From positions 8,590 through 64,554 of the forward strand of contig PMKN01000040.1 in the NCBI GenBank assembly GCA_003158675.1: a stretch of DNA of 55,965 nt, written 5' to 3'. The notes beneath the pieces are model-generated. The model was not told the origin of the DNA and searched no databases. It saw only the letters and a list, made by a program, of their open reading frames with translations. This document shows, in pieces, positions 37,514-45,783 of the stretch. The stretch is from Chloroflexota bacterium (GTDB taxonomy: Bacteria > Chloroflexota > Limnocylindria > Limnocylindrales > CSP1-4). A program made the position numbers and the translations under genes. How positions within the stretch are numbered: position 1 is the first letter of the stretch; each line of letters begins with the position of its first letter.

Positions 37514-38764
37514 GTGCTCGACGCGCTCGTCGCCGAAGCCCGCATTCGATGGGGGCTCGATGCCTCCGCCGGCCTGCAGGTCGTCTCTCCACGCCACCTG
37601 AGCGCCTTTCCGATCGAACCCTCGCGTCCGTTGCTGGTCGTGCCGCCGAGCGTTCTTCGTGCGGCCGAGCCCCCTGCCGACGTCGTGGCTCCGCTCCCCG
37701 GACGCCACAGCCGTGCCGATCAAGGGGCACTGGCGGTCCTCGCGCGGCTCTACCCGGCCGATCATGTCGTCGGCCGGATCGGCGTGGCGGAGACCACCAC
37801 CGTGGCCAATCTAACCGCGACCGATCTTGCGGGCGCCCTGTATCTGGCCGCCGCGTCGCCCGAGCTGACCCCGGCCAGCCCATGGACCCTGCCCTGGATC
37901 GCCGACCGGCTGCGCCGGCCCGACGGTTGCCCGTGGGACCGCGAGCAGACCCACGTCTCCCTCAAGAAGCATCTTCTCGAGGAGGCATACGAGGTCTACG
38001 ACGCGATCGGCGACAGCGCCACCCCTGAGCTGGCCGGCGAACTCGGCGATCTGCTGCTGCAAATCGTGCTCCACGCCCAGCTGGCGGCCGAGGCGGGAGT
38101 CTTCGACATGACGGACGTCCAGGCGGAGATCGGCCGCAAGATCGTCCGCCGCCACCCCCACGTCTTCGGCGATGCTCGGGTTGAGACCGCCGGCGACGTC
38201 AACCGGCAGTGGGAGCAGATCAAGCGCGCCGAGCGCGAACAGGTGGCCGGGCAGTCGAGCGCAACGCCGGGAGCGGGCGGATCTGCCGTCGGACTCGCCG
38301 GCGCGGCCGAGGTCCGCAGCTCCCTCGACGGCATCTCTCGATCCATGCCGGCGCTGGCCGCCGCTCAGGAGATGCAAGAACGCGCCGCCCATCTCGGCTA
38401 TGACTGGCCGGACATCGTCGGCGTCATCGACAAGGTGCACGAGGAGCTGGCCGAGCTAGCGGCGGCATCGTCACCGCAGGAGAAGCGCGAAGAGGTCGGC
38501 GACCTGCTGCTGGTCGTCACCAACCTGGCGCGCCGCAACGGCGTGGATGCGGAGGACGCCCTTCGCGCCGCCGCCGACAAGTTTCGCTCGCGCTTCCGTC
38601 GCGTCGAGCGTATGGCTCGCGAGCGCAACGTCCAGCTGCGCGATCTGGGACTGGCCGAGCTGGACGAGCTGTGGGATGCTGCCAAGGTCGAGGAGCGATC
38701 CGCCTCACGTGAACGATCGACGGTGGACGCTCCGACGGCCAACGGCAAGGAGGCCGGACGATGA
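37514..38764 (+). CDS. mazG: MazG nucleoside triphosphate pyrophosphohydrolase with remnant methylase domain
   Basis: 416 residues. Two MazG domains: 135-250 (WTLPWIADRLRRPDGCPWDREQTH, HLLEEAYEVYDAI, ELGDLLLQIVLHAQ) and ~280-395 (ERAAHLGYDW, KVHEELAELAAA, EEVGDLLLVVTNLARR), with the EExxE and ExxD metal ligands in both. Hydrolyses noncanonical or excess NTPs. Residues 1-125 look like only the C-terminal half of the tetrapyrrole-methylase domain fused to MazG in YabN-type proteins (ALAVLARLYPADHVVGRIGV); the SAM-binding Gly-rich loop is missing, so methylase activity is not expected. GTG start with GAGCAGG upstream; four-base overlap with rph. Confidence 0.93.
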   Translation: MLDALVAEARIRWGLDASAGLQVVSPRHLSAFPIEPSRPLLVVPPSVLRAAEPPADVVAPLPGRHSRADQGALAVLARLYPADHVVGRIGVAETTTVANLTATDLAGALYLAAASPELTPASPWTLPWIADRLRRPDGCPWDREQTHVSLKKHLLEEAYEVYDAIGDSATPELAGELGDLLLQIVLHAQLAAEAGVFDMTDVQAEIGRKIVRRHPHVFGDARVETAGDVNRQWEQIKRAEREQVAGQSSATPGAGGSAVGLAGAAEVRSSLDGISRSMPALAAAQEMQERAAHLGYDWPDIVGVIDKVHEELAELAAASSPQEKREEVGDLLLVVTNLARRNGVDAEDALRAAADKFRSRFRRVERMARERNVQLRDLGLAELDELWDAAKVEERSASRERSTVDAPTANGKEAGR

Positions 38765-39495
38765 CGATCGGAGCTCAATCGCTCAAGCGCGCCGATGGGC
38801 GACTGCCGGACGACCTGCGTCCGCTTTCCTTGACTCTCGGCGTCCAGAAATGGGCGGAGGGCTCGTGCTTGATCAAACTGGGCGGCACCGAGGTCCTGTG
38901 CGCTGCGACGATCGAGGACAAAGTACCGCCGCATCTGCGCGGCAAGGGCACCGGCTGGGTCACGGCCGAATACAGCATGCTGCCACGCGCGACCAGCGAG
39001 CGAAGTGTCCGCGATGCAACCAGGGGCCAGATCGGCGGCCGGACATATGAGATCCAGCGCCTCGTCGGCCGGTCGCTGCGCGGGATCGTGGACATGGCCA
39101 AGCTGGGCGAACGAACCGTCACCGTGGACTGCGACGTGATAAATGCCGACGGTGGCACTCGAACGGCTTCGATCACCGGGGGCTGGGTGGCGCTGGCGGC
39201 GGCCCTGACCACGTACGGAATGGAACGCTGCCTGATCGGCCGGGTGGCCGCAGTCAGCGTCGGGATCGTGGGCGGCGTCACGTGCCTGGACTTGGACTAC
39301 TCAGAAGACTCAAAGGCGGAGGTGGACTTCAACGTCGTCGCCACCGACGCAGGCCGGTACGTCGAGTTGCAGGGCACGGCAGAAGGTAAGCCGTTCGGGC
39401 GGGCGGACGTTGATCGTATGCTCGATCTGGCCGCCGGCGGCCTGGAGCGCCTGTTCGCCGCTCAGGCCGAGGCTGTGGCCTCGGTCAGGCGCTAG
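38761..39495 (+). CDS. rph: Ribonuclease PH
   Basis: 244 residues, usual length. Phosphorolytic 3'-5' exoribonuclease trimming tRNA 3' ends. Signatures RADGRLPDDLRPLSLTLG, GWVTAEYSMLPRAT, RGQIGGRTYEIQRLVGRSLR, VDCDVINADGGTRTASITG and DLDYSEDSKAEVDFNVV are all present, including the phosphate-binding Arg in GRTYEIQRL. Start overlaps mazG (ATGA). The order mazG-rph-rdgB makes one housekeeping unit. Confidence 0.97.
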   Translation: MTIGAQSLKRADGRLPDDLRPLSLTLGVQKWAEGSCLIKLGGTEVLCAATIEDKVPPHLRGKGTGWVTAEYSMLPRATSERSVRDATRGQIGGRTYEIQRLVGRSLRGIVDMAKLGERTVTVDCDVINADGGTRTASITGGWVALAAALTTYGMERCLIGRVAAVSVGIVGGVTCLDLDYSEDSKAEVDFNVVATDAGRYVELQGTAEGKPFGRADVDRMLDLAAGGLERLFAAQAEAVASVRR

Positions 39496-39510
39496 CTCGT
39501 AATCGCTCAG

Positions 39511-40170
39511 GTGACCGCCCAGGATCTCGCGGGTCCGACCGACCGTTCGCGCCTGCTCGTCGCGACACGGTCAGGTCACAAGCTTCGCGAGCTGCGCGAA
39601 CTGCTGGGCCCGCTGCGAACTCAGCTGATCTCGCTCGATGACGCCGGCATCGCCGGCGACGCTATCGAGGACGGTTGGACCTTCGAAGCCAACGCTGCCA
39701 AGAAGGCCCGCTTCTTCGCCGTCCTGTCGGGCCTGCCCACTCTGGCCGACGATTCGGGTCTCGAGGTGGAAGCGTTGAACGGAGGCCCCGGCGTGCGAAC
39801 GCGGCGCTACGCCGGAGAGAACGCCACGGACGAGGACAACAACGCCAAGCTGCTGCGCGAACTGGCAGGTCTCCGACCTGAGCGCCGGACGGCTCGCTAC
39901 CGGTGTGCGCTGGCGCTGGCACTCCCCGAGGCAACGGGGCCACGGGGCGGAATCCCGGTTCGCGTCTCGCACGGCACGTTGACCGGGAGGATCGCCCGTG
40001 AGCCGCAAGGTGACGGCGGCTTCGGCTACGACCCGATCTTCGAGCCCGCTTCGGAACCGGTCGGCGGCAGGACCCTGGGCCTCTGGACCGCAGAAGCCAA
40101 GAACCGCATCTCGCACCGGGGCCAGGCGTCACGCCGCATGCGCGCCATCCTGGTCAAGCTCGGGTTCTAG
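39511..40170 (+). CDS. rdgB: Non-canonical purine NTP pyrophosphatase (RdgB/HAM1)
   Basis: 219 residues. Hydrolyses dITP, ITP and XTP. LLVATRSGHKLRELRELL at the N-terminus (family: ATxNxxKxxE; here R/S/H replace the Asn), TFEANAAKKARFFA, ADDSGLEVEALNGGPGVRTRRYAGE, and GDGGFGYDPIFEP; NRISHRGQASRRM at the end. GTG start 15 bases after rph. rdgB next to rph is a common arrangement. Converges on the minus-strand gene ending at 40285; the gap has weak hairpins (CTCCG/CGGAG; ACCTTGC/GCAAGGT) that could end both transcripts. Confidence 0.96.
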   Translation: MTAQDLAGPTDRSRLLVATRSGHKLRELRELLGPLRTQLISLDDAGIAGDAIEDGWTFEANAAKKARFFAVLSGLPTLADDSGLEVEALNGGPGVRTRRYAGENATDEDNNAKLLRELAGLRPERRTARYRCALALALPEATGPRGGIPVRVSHGTLTGRIAREPQGDGGFGYDPIFEPASEPVGGRTLGLWTAEAKNRISHRGQASRRMRAILVKLGF

Positions 40171-40284
40171 CTCCGGCGCGGAGTGCGGGGGGGGCGGTCG
40201 TGGCTGCACCTTGCGTCGATACCCGCCCGTGTGCAAGGTTCTCAGGCCGGTGTCACCGCCGAAGGGCCCGGACGACGGCCGAGG

Positions 40285-41943
40285 CTATACCCGAACGGCG
40301 GTCACGAGCGAAACCATCTGGCAGGCGAAGCTGGAGCCGCACAGGAATCGCTCCTCGAAGCCTGCCGGCGTCGCGATGACGACGCGCCAGAGTTCCGGGT
40401 ACTCGCGATGGCACATCTGGCACACCTTTCCCCGACGGCCAGTTTGCGGAGTGCCAAGCGGCACCTCATCTGGAGACGGCCAGGCCGTGGGCGATCCAGC
40501 TTCGGCGATCCGCTCAGGGATGCGGTCGGCAACCGGCTCGACCGCGGGCTCCGGCTCGACCGCCAGTTCGGGCTCGGCGACCGGCTCGACCGCGGGCTCG
40601 GGCTCGGCGACCGGCTCGGCGACCGGCTCGACCGCCAGTTCGGGCTCGGCGATCCGCTCGACCGTGGGCTCCGGCTCGACCGTGGGCTCCGGCTCGACCG
40701 TGGGCTCCGGCTCGACCGTGGGCTCCGGCTCGACCGCTAGTTCGGGCTCGGCGACCGGCTCGACCGCGGGCTCCGGCTCGGCGACCGCTTTCGGTGGCTC
40801 GACCCATAGGGGCGCCTTTCCGGCCCTGGTTCGGTAGTCGAACTTGCACTTGGGGCAGATTCTCAGGACCACGTCCCTGGCCAGATCGGCGCAATTGGGA
40901 CAGAACGTCACGACCCGCTCGTCCGCCTCCATACCCTGGCAGCGCGAACAAACGTACGCGGGGTCCAGCTTCTTGAGCTTGAACACCTGCCCCAGGACGA
41001 AGGTGGGCGAGATCCCGCCTTTGGTGATCGTGGCGCCGACCCCGGCAACGATGTCCCCGATCTTCTCGTTACGAGAGGCGATCTTCTCGTATTCGGGATT
41101 CGTGATCTTCTCAAGCCGGCAGCTGCGGCAGATGTGGAGCTGCCGGAGAGGCAATGCGGATCGTATTTCGGCCTGCTGATTCAGGAACTCGAAGACTGGA
41201 CGCTGCGCGGCCGAGACCTCGAACTGGGCGGCCTGGCCGCCGGCCGCAGTTAGCCCGGTCTCCACTGCCGCCGCGAATGTCTCCACGTCTCGAGTGAGGT
41301 TGGGCGGCATCGATTCCGGATGGGACGCGATCATGACGGCGATGCCCAGGCGCGCCTGCGTCTCGGCGAGAGTCAAGGCCGCCACCCCAGCACTCGAAGT
41401 GAAGGTGACCGAATCCACGCCCTTCCAAGCCGCGGGCGTCGTCTTGGCGGAGCGAGTCAGGGTCCGGCCAGCCACCCCGACCGCACCCCCCACCGCCTTC
41501 GTCGTGAAAGTGTTGGCCTTCTCCAGAACACCGACGTCCCCGGAGCGGCTCCAGAAGCTAGGCTCGGCGAACGACCCGGCCGCGGCCCCGTCCAAACCGG
41601 CCAGCTCGTGGTCCACCAGGATCCGCACCTCGTCGAAGATCTCGCGGAACTGGCGGTTCATGCCAAAGGTCTTGCCGAAGCTCTTGACGTTGTCCGCCAG
41701 GTGAGCAACGACGGTGCAGCTCGATTGGCCGGCCGTGATCTCGAAGACGGCCAGCACGGGCATCTGTTTCTTCATCATGAGCGAGTAGCCCAGCATCCCG
41801 CCACGCTTGGCCTCCAGCCTCGTGAGCTGGTCGACGGTGATCTGGAAGCCCAGCTCCCGCAACGCGGCACTGATAGCGTGCCGGACCTCGAAGGTCGAGG
41901 CCGAGAGCTGGCGCTCGAAATCGAGCCCGCAGGTCGCCGCCAT
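40285..41943 (-). CDS. Multi-zinc-ribbon protein with VEPEPT-type repeat linker, unknown function
   Basis: 552 residues. Residues 1-110 form an ordered alpha/beta-looking domain (FEVRHAISAALRELGFQITVDQLTRLEAKRGG); 110-260 look helical/amphipathic with Ala-rich stretches. Then several cysteine pairs: CRSC, CSRC ... CPNC, CPKC (about 276-370). A hexapeptide-type repeat of V-E/A-E-P-E/V-P-T/A follows (about 385-475), and a last Cys cluster, CQMC ... CGSSFAC. No signal peptide or clear membrane helix, so likely cytoplasmic. The start overlaps the stop of the acidic-protein gene upstream (ATGA), so the two are translationally coupled. I recognise no family. Confidence 0.78.
   Translation of the reverse strand: MAATCGLDFERQLSASTFEVRHAISAALRELGFQITVDQLTRLEAKRGGMLGYSLMMKKQMPVLAVFEITAGQSSCTVVAHLADNVKSFGKTFGMNRQFREIFDEVRILVDHELAGLDGAAAGSFAEPSFWSRSGDVGVLEKANTFTTKAVGGAVGVAGRTLTRSAKTTPAAWKGVDSVTFTSSAGVAALTLAETQARLGIAVMIASHPESMPPNLTRDVETFAAAVETGLTAAGGQAAQFEVSAAQRPVFEFLNQQAEIRSALPLRQLHICRSCRLEKITNPEYEKIASRNEKIGDIVAGVGATITKGGISPTFVLGQVFKLKKLDPAYVCSRCQGMEADERVVTFCPNCADLARDVVLRICPKCKFDYRTRAGKAPLWVEPPKAVAEPEPAVEPVAEPELAVEPEPTVEPEPTVEPEPTVEPEPTVERIAEPELAVEPVAEPVAEPEPAVEPVAEPELAVEPEPAVEPVADRIPERIAEAGSPTAWPSPDEVPLGTPQTGRRGKVCQMCHREYPELWRVVIATPAGFEERFLCGSSFACQMVSLVTAVRV
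40530..40795 (-). repeat. Degenerate 18-bp coding repeat
   Basis: Units encoding VEPEPT-like hexapeptides; four perfect 18-bp copies at 40662-40733 and degenerate 12- to 30-bp variants on both sides. In-frame within the zinc-ribbon gene; not CRISPR (no spacers). Confidence 0.85.
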
Positions 41944-42446
41944 CAGTCAGAACTGGAGTCCACCGACCCGGCGTCGGACGAGCCGGCGTCGTAGCCTGTC
42001 GCGTCAGCGGCGGACGAGAGGTCGTTCGATGCCGTATCCATGTAGTCCGCCCCTATCCCCAGGTCCGTTTGGGCTCCGCCGGCGACATCCGCGGCTATGT
42101 CAGACGCGGTTCCGGCGGCGTCCAGCTCTTGCTGGGCTGCGTCCGGGTTCCCGAAGGCAGCCCACTGCCGCGCAGACTCGACATCGCCGGCAGCTTCGTC
42201 CTGCCAGCTGGCCGCGTTCGCCAGGTCGCCCTCGCTCCATTGCTGCCAGCTGCCCGCTTCGGTAAGGTCGTACTGAGACGACGCCACGTCGTCGGCCGCG
42301 GCGTCGGGCAGGATGGAGGTGTCGATCGATTCCAGTGCCGGCTGAGTGGCGGCCACGGCGTCGCCCATGTCGTCGGCCGCTTGCGCGAGTTGCCCGGGGT
42401 CGCTGCCCGCGTCGGCCACGTAGTCGCCCCAGTCTCCGTCAGACAT
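41943..42446 (-). CDS. Small acidic Ala/Asp-rich protein, unknown function
   Basis: 167 residues, strongly acidic (MSDGDWGDYVADAGSD ... SSDAGSVDSSSD), few basic residues, many Ala-Asp pairs and evenly spaced Trp/Gln in the middle (GSWQQWSEGDLANAASWQDEA). Predicted mostly helical or disordered; no membrane segment. Start ATG 42446 follows GGAG eight to nine nt upstream and a -10-like box at 42503-42508; longer in-frame starts add Arg/Pro-rich antisense-like residues. Coupled by a four-base overlap to the zinc-ribbon gene, so a partner of it is the simplest inference. Confidence 0.68.
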   Translation of the reverse strand: MSDGDWGDYVADAGSDPGQLAQAADDMGDAVAATQPALESIDTSILPDAAADDVASSQYDLTEAGSWQQWSEGDLANAASWQDEAAGDVESARQWAAFGNPDAAQQELDAAGTASDIAADVAGGAQTDLGIGADYMDTASNDLSSAADATGYDAGSSDAGSVDSSSD

Positions 42447-42502
42447 GTCATCGACTCCAGGAGGGCCCGGGAGCTCGGCGCCCCGCGCGAGGCCACCGCG
42501 AA

Positions 42503-42508
42503 ATCGTA
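42503..42508 (-). promoter_or_regulatory. Candidate -10 box for the acidic-protein/zinc-ribbon pair
   Basis: On the minus strand TACGAT; transcription predicted near 42496, leader ~50 nt. Divergent to the box at 42560. Confidence 0.3.
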
Positions 42509-42559
42509 GCGGCACGGGGCCATCCCAACCAGTAGCTGAATGGGCTCGATCCACCGCCG

Positions 42560-42565
42560 TATCAT
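42560..42565 (+). promoter_or_regulatory. -10 box for the 610-residue gene
   Basis: TATCAT within CCGTATCATTGG, the same 12 bases as before tRNA-Pro at 45767. Predicted leader ~65 nt to GTG 42637. Confidence 0.45.
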
Positions 42566-42636
42566 TGGCTGCGCTTCCCTGCGGGGCGACCGAACAGCTC
42601 GCGCGCAACCACGTAGTGCTCGAACAGAGGACTCGC

Positions 42637-44469
42637 GTGACGACCTTCTACCTGACCGTTATCCACCGGCTGGAGATGGTGCCCGAATACCTCCAGAAAG
42701 AGGCAGCGGAAGGCAAAGCCGAAGACCTGGGCCGGAGCGCCGTCATCAGCGAATCGCTGGACATATTCCGAACCCAGCAGCGCGTGGCCCACGACAACGG
42801 CATCCGGACGACGATCCAGATGACCTACGCAAGCCTCTTCAATGAGGATGCGGTGGCGCTCGCGAAGGCGGACCACGAGAAGTACCGCGACGAGATCGGT
42901 TCGACCTTCCTGGGCATCCAGTGCGAGCAGTTCAGAGAAAAGTTCCACTCCAAGGAGCTGGCGATCTGGCTCTTCTCCATGGCGGACAAGCGCGCCATCG
43001 TCGACGAGGTGTTCGGCAAGTTCCAGGAGGTTTTCGGCTTCCTGCCGACCTCCACCGGCTCGTACTACATGGACGCCGAGCTGGTCAACTACATCAAAGA
43101 GCGCTACCCGATGATCAAGACCGCAGTGGCGACGTGCTGGGAAGAGGGACCCAAGGCCTACCACAACGCCAACAACTCGTGGTACACGCTTCTGGACGGC
43201 GGCCCGTGGAACCCGTGGATTCCGTCCAGGCGCAACATCCACTGCCCCGCCTCGGACGAAGCGGACGACATCGGGATCGTCGCCATCCCGCACCTCTCGC
43301 GCGACCTGATGGCGGTCTTCGACGGCCCTGGCTCCTACTATGGAACTCACCCGCAGAACATCCTTAGGGGCATGGTCTACGAGGACCGCGAGATCCCCTA
43401 CTTCATGAACATCGTGGACCAGTACCGGGCCATGGCGCGCCTCAACGGCGGCTATTCCTACAACATGATGTTCGTCGGGCCGGGCTGGATGAGCAAGAGC
43501 GGACGCTGGGAAGCGGACTATCCGTTCCTCCTCAAGAGTTACGAGGCCGGCATGGCCTATTACGGCCAGCTCAAGAAGGCCGGCCAGGCCGTCGACCTGA
43601 CGATGAGCGAGTTCGCGGACGTGTTTCGGCAGGATCGGCCCTACACGCGTCCGGAAGTCTCGCTCTGGAAGGACATCCTCTACGGGTCCCAGCGCCAGCA
43701 GTTCTGGTTCGTCGACCCGTGGATGCGGTTCTGCCTTGACATGAACCAGGGCGGCGCAATGGTGGATCTGCGGCCCTACGCTGCCAAGCTGATCAGGCCC
43801 TGCGGCGTTGGCACGACGCATATCCAGGACGCCTCCTACCCGTATCTCATTCAGTCGCTTTATCGGGCCGGCTTCTTCACGCATTACGCGGGCGAAGGAG
43901 CGGTCAAGAGCGCACGGTTCGGCCACGCGGGCGAGGAAGTGGACCTCTGCGCCTGCCGCACCCAGGCCTCCTTCTCCGAGGAGGGCGACACGCGAGTCGT
44001 GACTCTCGATCCGGTCGAAATCGAATTCGAGAAGTTCACCATCGGCGTCCAGTCGATCTTCCGACTGGCCGAAGGCACCGGCGAAATCGAGATCATTCGA
44101 AAGGTCGTCAGCTCGACCGACCCGACGGCCGAAGTCGGCATCGACGAATACGTCACCGCCTGCTATGGCACGACCGAGTACCCCGAAGACCTGACCGGCG
44201 TTCGGCTGACGCTCGAGGGCGCGTCCCGGACCGAATCGATCGACTATGCCTACAAATGCAGGGAGGCTTCGGTCGGTGGCGTCAGATCGGCCGTGGCGGT
44301 CGTCCCCCAGGTCGACACGAAGCTCTCGATGCGATCGGACGCGGGCGACGCGGCAGGCTACTTCCGCGAGGGCATCGCGTTCTCGCCGATGTTCACGCTG
44401 GGGATCACCAAGACCGTCCGCGGGACTGGGGAGCTGCGCACATGGCTCAAGGTCGAAAAGGCAAGCTGA
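42637..44469 (+). CDS. Large conserved-looking protein of unknown function, barrel-like N-terminus
   Basis: 610 residues. N-terminal ~350 residues read like a (beta/alpha) barrel: FYLTVIHRLEM, ESLDIFRTQQRVAHDNGIRTTIQMTYASL, LGIQCEQFREKF, FGFLPTSTGSYYMDAELVNYI, MIKTAVATCWEEG, DIGIVAIPHLSRDLMAVFDG; this has the texture of the polysaccharide-deacetylase/GH57-like superfamily or of structural-genomics DUF3863/3864 proteins, but I cannot confirm a family. The C-terminal third is beta-rich (VEIEFEKFTIGVQSIF). No signal peptide, so cytoplasmic. GTG 42637 is preceded by AGAGGA; upstream in-frame residues lie in the promoter region. The next gene starts inside its last 28 bases. Confidence 0.82.
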   Translation: MTTFYLTVIHRLEMVPEYLQKEAAEGKAEDLGRSAVISESLDIFRTQQRVAHDNGIRTTIQMTYASLFNEDAVALAKADHEKYRDEIGSTFLGIQCEQFREKFHSKELAIWLFSMADKRAIVDEVFGKFQEVFGFLPTSTGSYYMDAELVNYIKERYPMIKTAVATCWEEGPKAYHNANNSWYTLLDGGPWNPWIPSRRNIHCPASDEADDIGIVAIPHLSRDLMAVFDGPGSYYGTHPQNILRGMVYEDREIPYFMNIVDQYRAMARLNGGYSYNMMFVGPGWMSKSGRWEADYPFLLKSYEAGMAYYGQLKKAGQAVDLTMSEFADVFRQDRPYTRPEVSLWKDILYGSQRQQFWFVDPWMRFCLDMNQGGAMVDLRPYAAKLIRPCGVGTTHIQDASYPYLIQSLYRAGFFTHYAGEGAVKSARFGHAGEEVDLCACRTQASFSEEGDTRVVTLDPVEIEFEKFTIGVQSIFRLAEGTGEIEIIRKVVSSTDPTAEVGIDEYVTACYGTTEYPEDLTGVRLTLEGASRTESIDYAYKCREASVGGVRSAVAVVPQVDTKLSMRSDAGDAAGYFREGIAFSPMFTLGITKTVRGTGELRTWLKVEKAS

Positions 44470-44651
44470 ACTACCGCTGTCCGCGCTGTCTGATGCGCGA
44501 GATAGACATGGACATGCTCTTCGACGCGGGCAGGGGCGAGTACTACTGCCTGCGCTGCTCCTTCGTCGGCCCCGAATCCGAGGTCCAGCGCCTGAACGCT
44601 CAGTTCCGCGCCAAGTACGCCGACCGCTCGAAACGGATCACGGAGTTCTGA
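44442..44651 (+). CDS. 69-residue zinc-ribbon protein
   Basis: C13-x2-C16 and C36-x2-C39 within a short basic protein (MAQGRKGKLNYRCPRCLMREI ... YYCLRCSFVG), ending in a charged helix. Looks like a stand-alone zinc ribbon. It overlaps the end of the preceding gene by 28 bases with GGGGAG eight nt before its ATG, so both are co-transcribed and the pair probably works together. Too short for a confident family. Confidence 0.78.
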   Translation: MAQGRKGKLNYRCPRCLMREIDMDMLFDAGRGEYYCLRCSFVGPESEVQRLNAQFRAKYADRSKRITEF

Positions 44652-45026
44652 CGGCTACCACCGGCCGACCGGCCCGAAGGCAGCCGCCCTGCCGGTTCAG
44701 CCGGCGCGTGGCTGCGGACCAGGGCAGGAGGCTCATGGCGGCAGTATGCCGCCTCCGGATCAGGACAGGCCGAGGCGGACGTCAGGAGACCGCAAGCCGT
44801 TCCGGATCGATCCGGTCGGCGGTCCGTCGCGCGTCTGTGTCTCGCCACGCAATATCGGGAATCCACCTCCCGCTACGACTTCGACCGCCCGGCAGACCCA
44901 GCCTACCCTTCGGGATAGGAATCAGGCTGGATCGTCGTCTGGTTGGGTGATGCGCCCTCTGCTTCCGGGCAGCTCCCGCGGCTTGCGGCAATCGCGACGA
45001 TCCTCGACTCACGGGAGGAATGAACG
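44652..45026. other. Intergenic stretch of 375 bases, no gene
   Basis: No frame with coding character. It holds a 7-bp stem CCAGCCT/AGGCTGG (44898-44904 with 44924-44930) enclosing an alternative CCTA..TAGG hairpin with a UUCG-like loop, about 100 bases before the lipoprotein start. No clear -10 box identified for the lipoprotein gene. Confidence 0.5.
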
Positions 45027-45686
45027 GTGAGGAAGAACTGGGTTGCCCTTGCCTTCGTGGCAGGACTCGTCGCAGCGTGCACCGGATCGGCCGCAGGGGC
45101 GCCGGCTGCCGCGACGCAGGCCGCCGCTGCCACGCAGGCCGCTGCCACGCAGGCCGCTGCCACGCAAGCCGTGGCCGCCACACAGGCCGCCGCTGCCGCG
45201 ACTCAAGCCGCTGCCACGCAAGCCGTGGCCGGCGCGTCTGCCACTACCGGCAGTCCGGCGGGCGGACCACCTAACACTCCGGTCGCATGCTCTCTGATCA
45301 CTACCGCCGCCGCTCAGACAGCCCTGGGCGAGCCGGTCGCCGCGGGCACGAACCCCGGCATCGGAGAGAACACCTGCATCTTCTCCGGCCAACCTTCCTA
45401 CGGCATCGACTTCGTCCAGCTCACGGTCATCAATCCGGTTGAGTTCACGCCCGCGCAGCAGTCGGTCGCCGGCTCGTTCACCGTAACCCCGGTCTCCGAC
45501 ATCGGCGACGCGGCCTACTACAAGAAGGTCGAGCTACCGAACAGCGGCGGTGAAAGCGATATCGATCTGGCGGTTCGTAAGGGTCAGACGACATTCACCG
45601 TTTCGATCATCCACCCCGGAGCGCCGGACGGCCCGATCATTGCCGCCGAGAAGACTCTCGCCCTGGCGGCTGTGAGTCTGATCTAG
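45027..45686 (+). CDS. Lipoprotein with ATQAAA-repeat linker
   Basis: 219 residues. Signal peptide MRKNWVALAFVAGLVAAC with a lipobox (L-V-A-A-C18), so lipidated and held on the outer face of the cytoplasmic membrane. An Ala/Thr/Gln linker of A-T-Q-A-A-A repeats (~28-66) spaces a ~130-residue globular domain that starts ACSLITTAAAQTALGEPVAAG and contains a second Cys (ENTCIFSG), perhaps forming a disulfide with the first. This resembles the DUF3558/DUF5642-like lipoprotein domains of Actinobacteria, not confirmed. GGGAGG lies eight nt before the GTG start. Confidence 0.85.
   Translation: MRKNWVALAFVAGLVAACTGSAAGAPAAATQAAAATQAAATQAAATQAVAATQAAAAATQAAATQAVAGASATTGSPAGGPPNTPVACSLITTAAAQTALGEPVAAGTNPGIGENTCIFSGQPSYGIDFVQLTVINPVEFTPAQQSVAGSFTVTPVSDIGDAAYYKKVELPNSGGESDIDLAVRKGQTTFTVSIIHPGAPDGPIIAAEKTLALAAVSLI
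45106..45234 (+). repeat. Ala-Thr-Gln coding repeat in the lipoprotein gene
   Basis: Degenerate 12- to 18-bp units such as gccgctgccacgcaggcc repeated about seven times, in frame, encoding the linker. Confidence 0.75.
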
Positions 45687-45769
45687 CCGAGCCGGTCGGC
45701 GCGAGGCGAAGATGCCGCCGCCAGCTGGCAGTGAGCGAGGCTAATTCGTGCCGGCCGCGTCGGACACCG

Positions 45770-45775
45770 TATCAT
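45770..45775 (+). promoter_or_regulatory. -10 box for tRNA-Pro
   Basis: TATCAT eight nt before the first tRNA base, within CCGTATCATTGG. Confidence 0.5.
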
Positions 45776-45783
45776 TGGCGCGT

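Noticed and set aside
40530..40795. CRISPR-like array
   Set aside because: Units are contiguous with no spacers and are in frame as VEPEPT repeats.
39998..40837. Plus-strand Ser/Gly/Thr-rich open frame of 279 codons
   Set aside because: Overlaps the end of rdgB and is antisense to the zinc-ribbon gene's repeat; low-complexity artefact.
45106..45234. Possible non-coding tandem array or CRISPR
   Set aside because: Encodes the in-frame ATQAAA linker of a lipoprotein.
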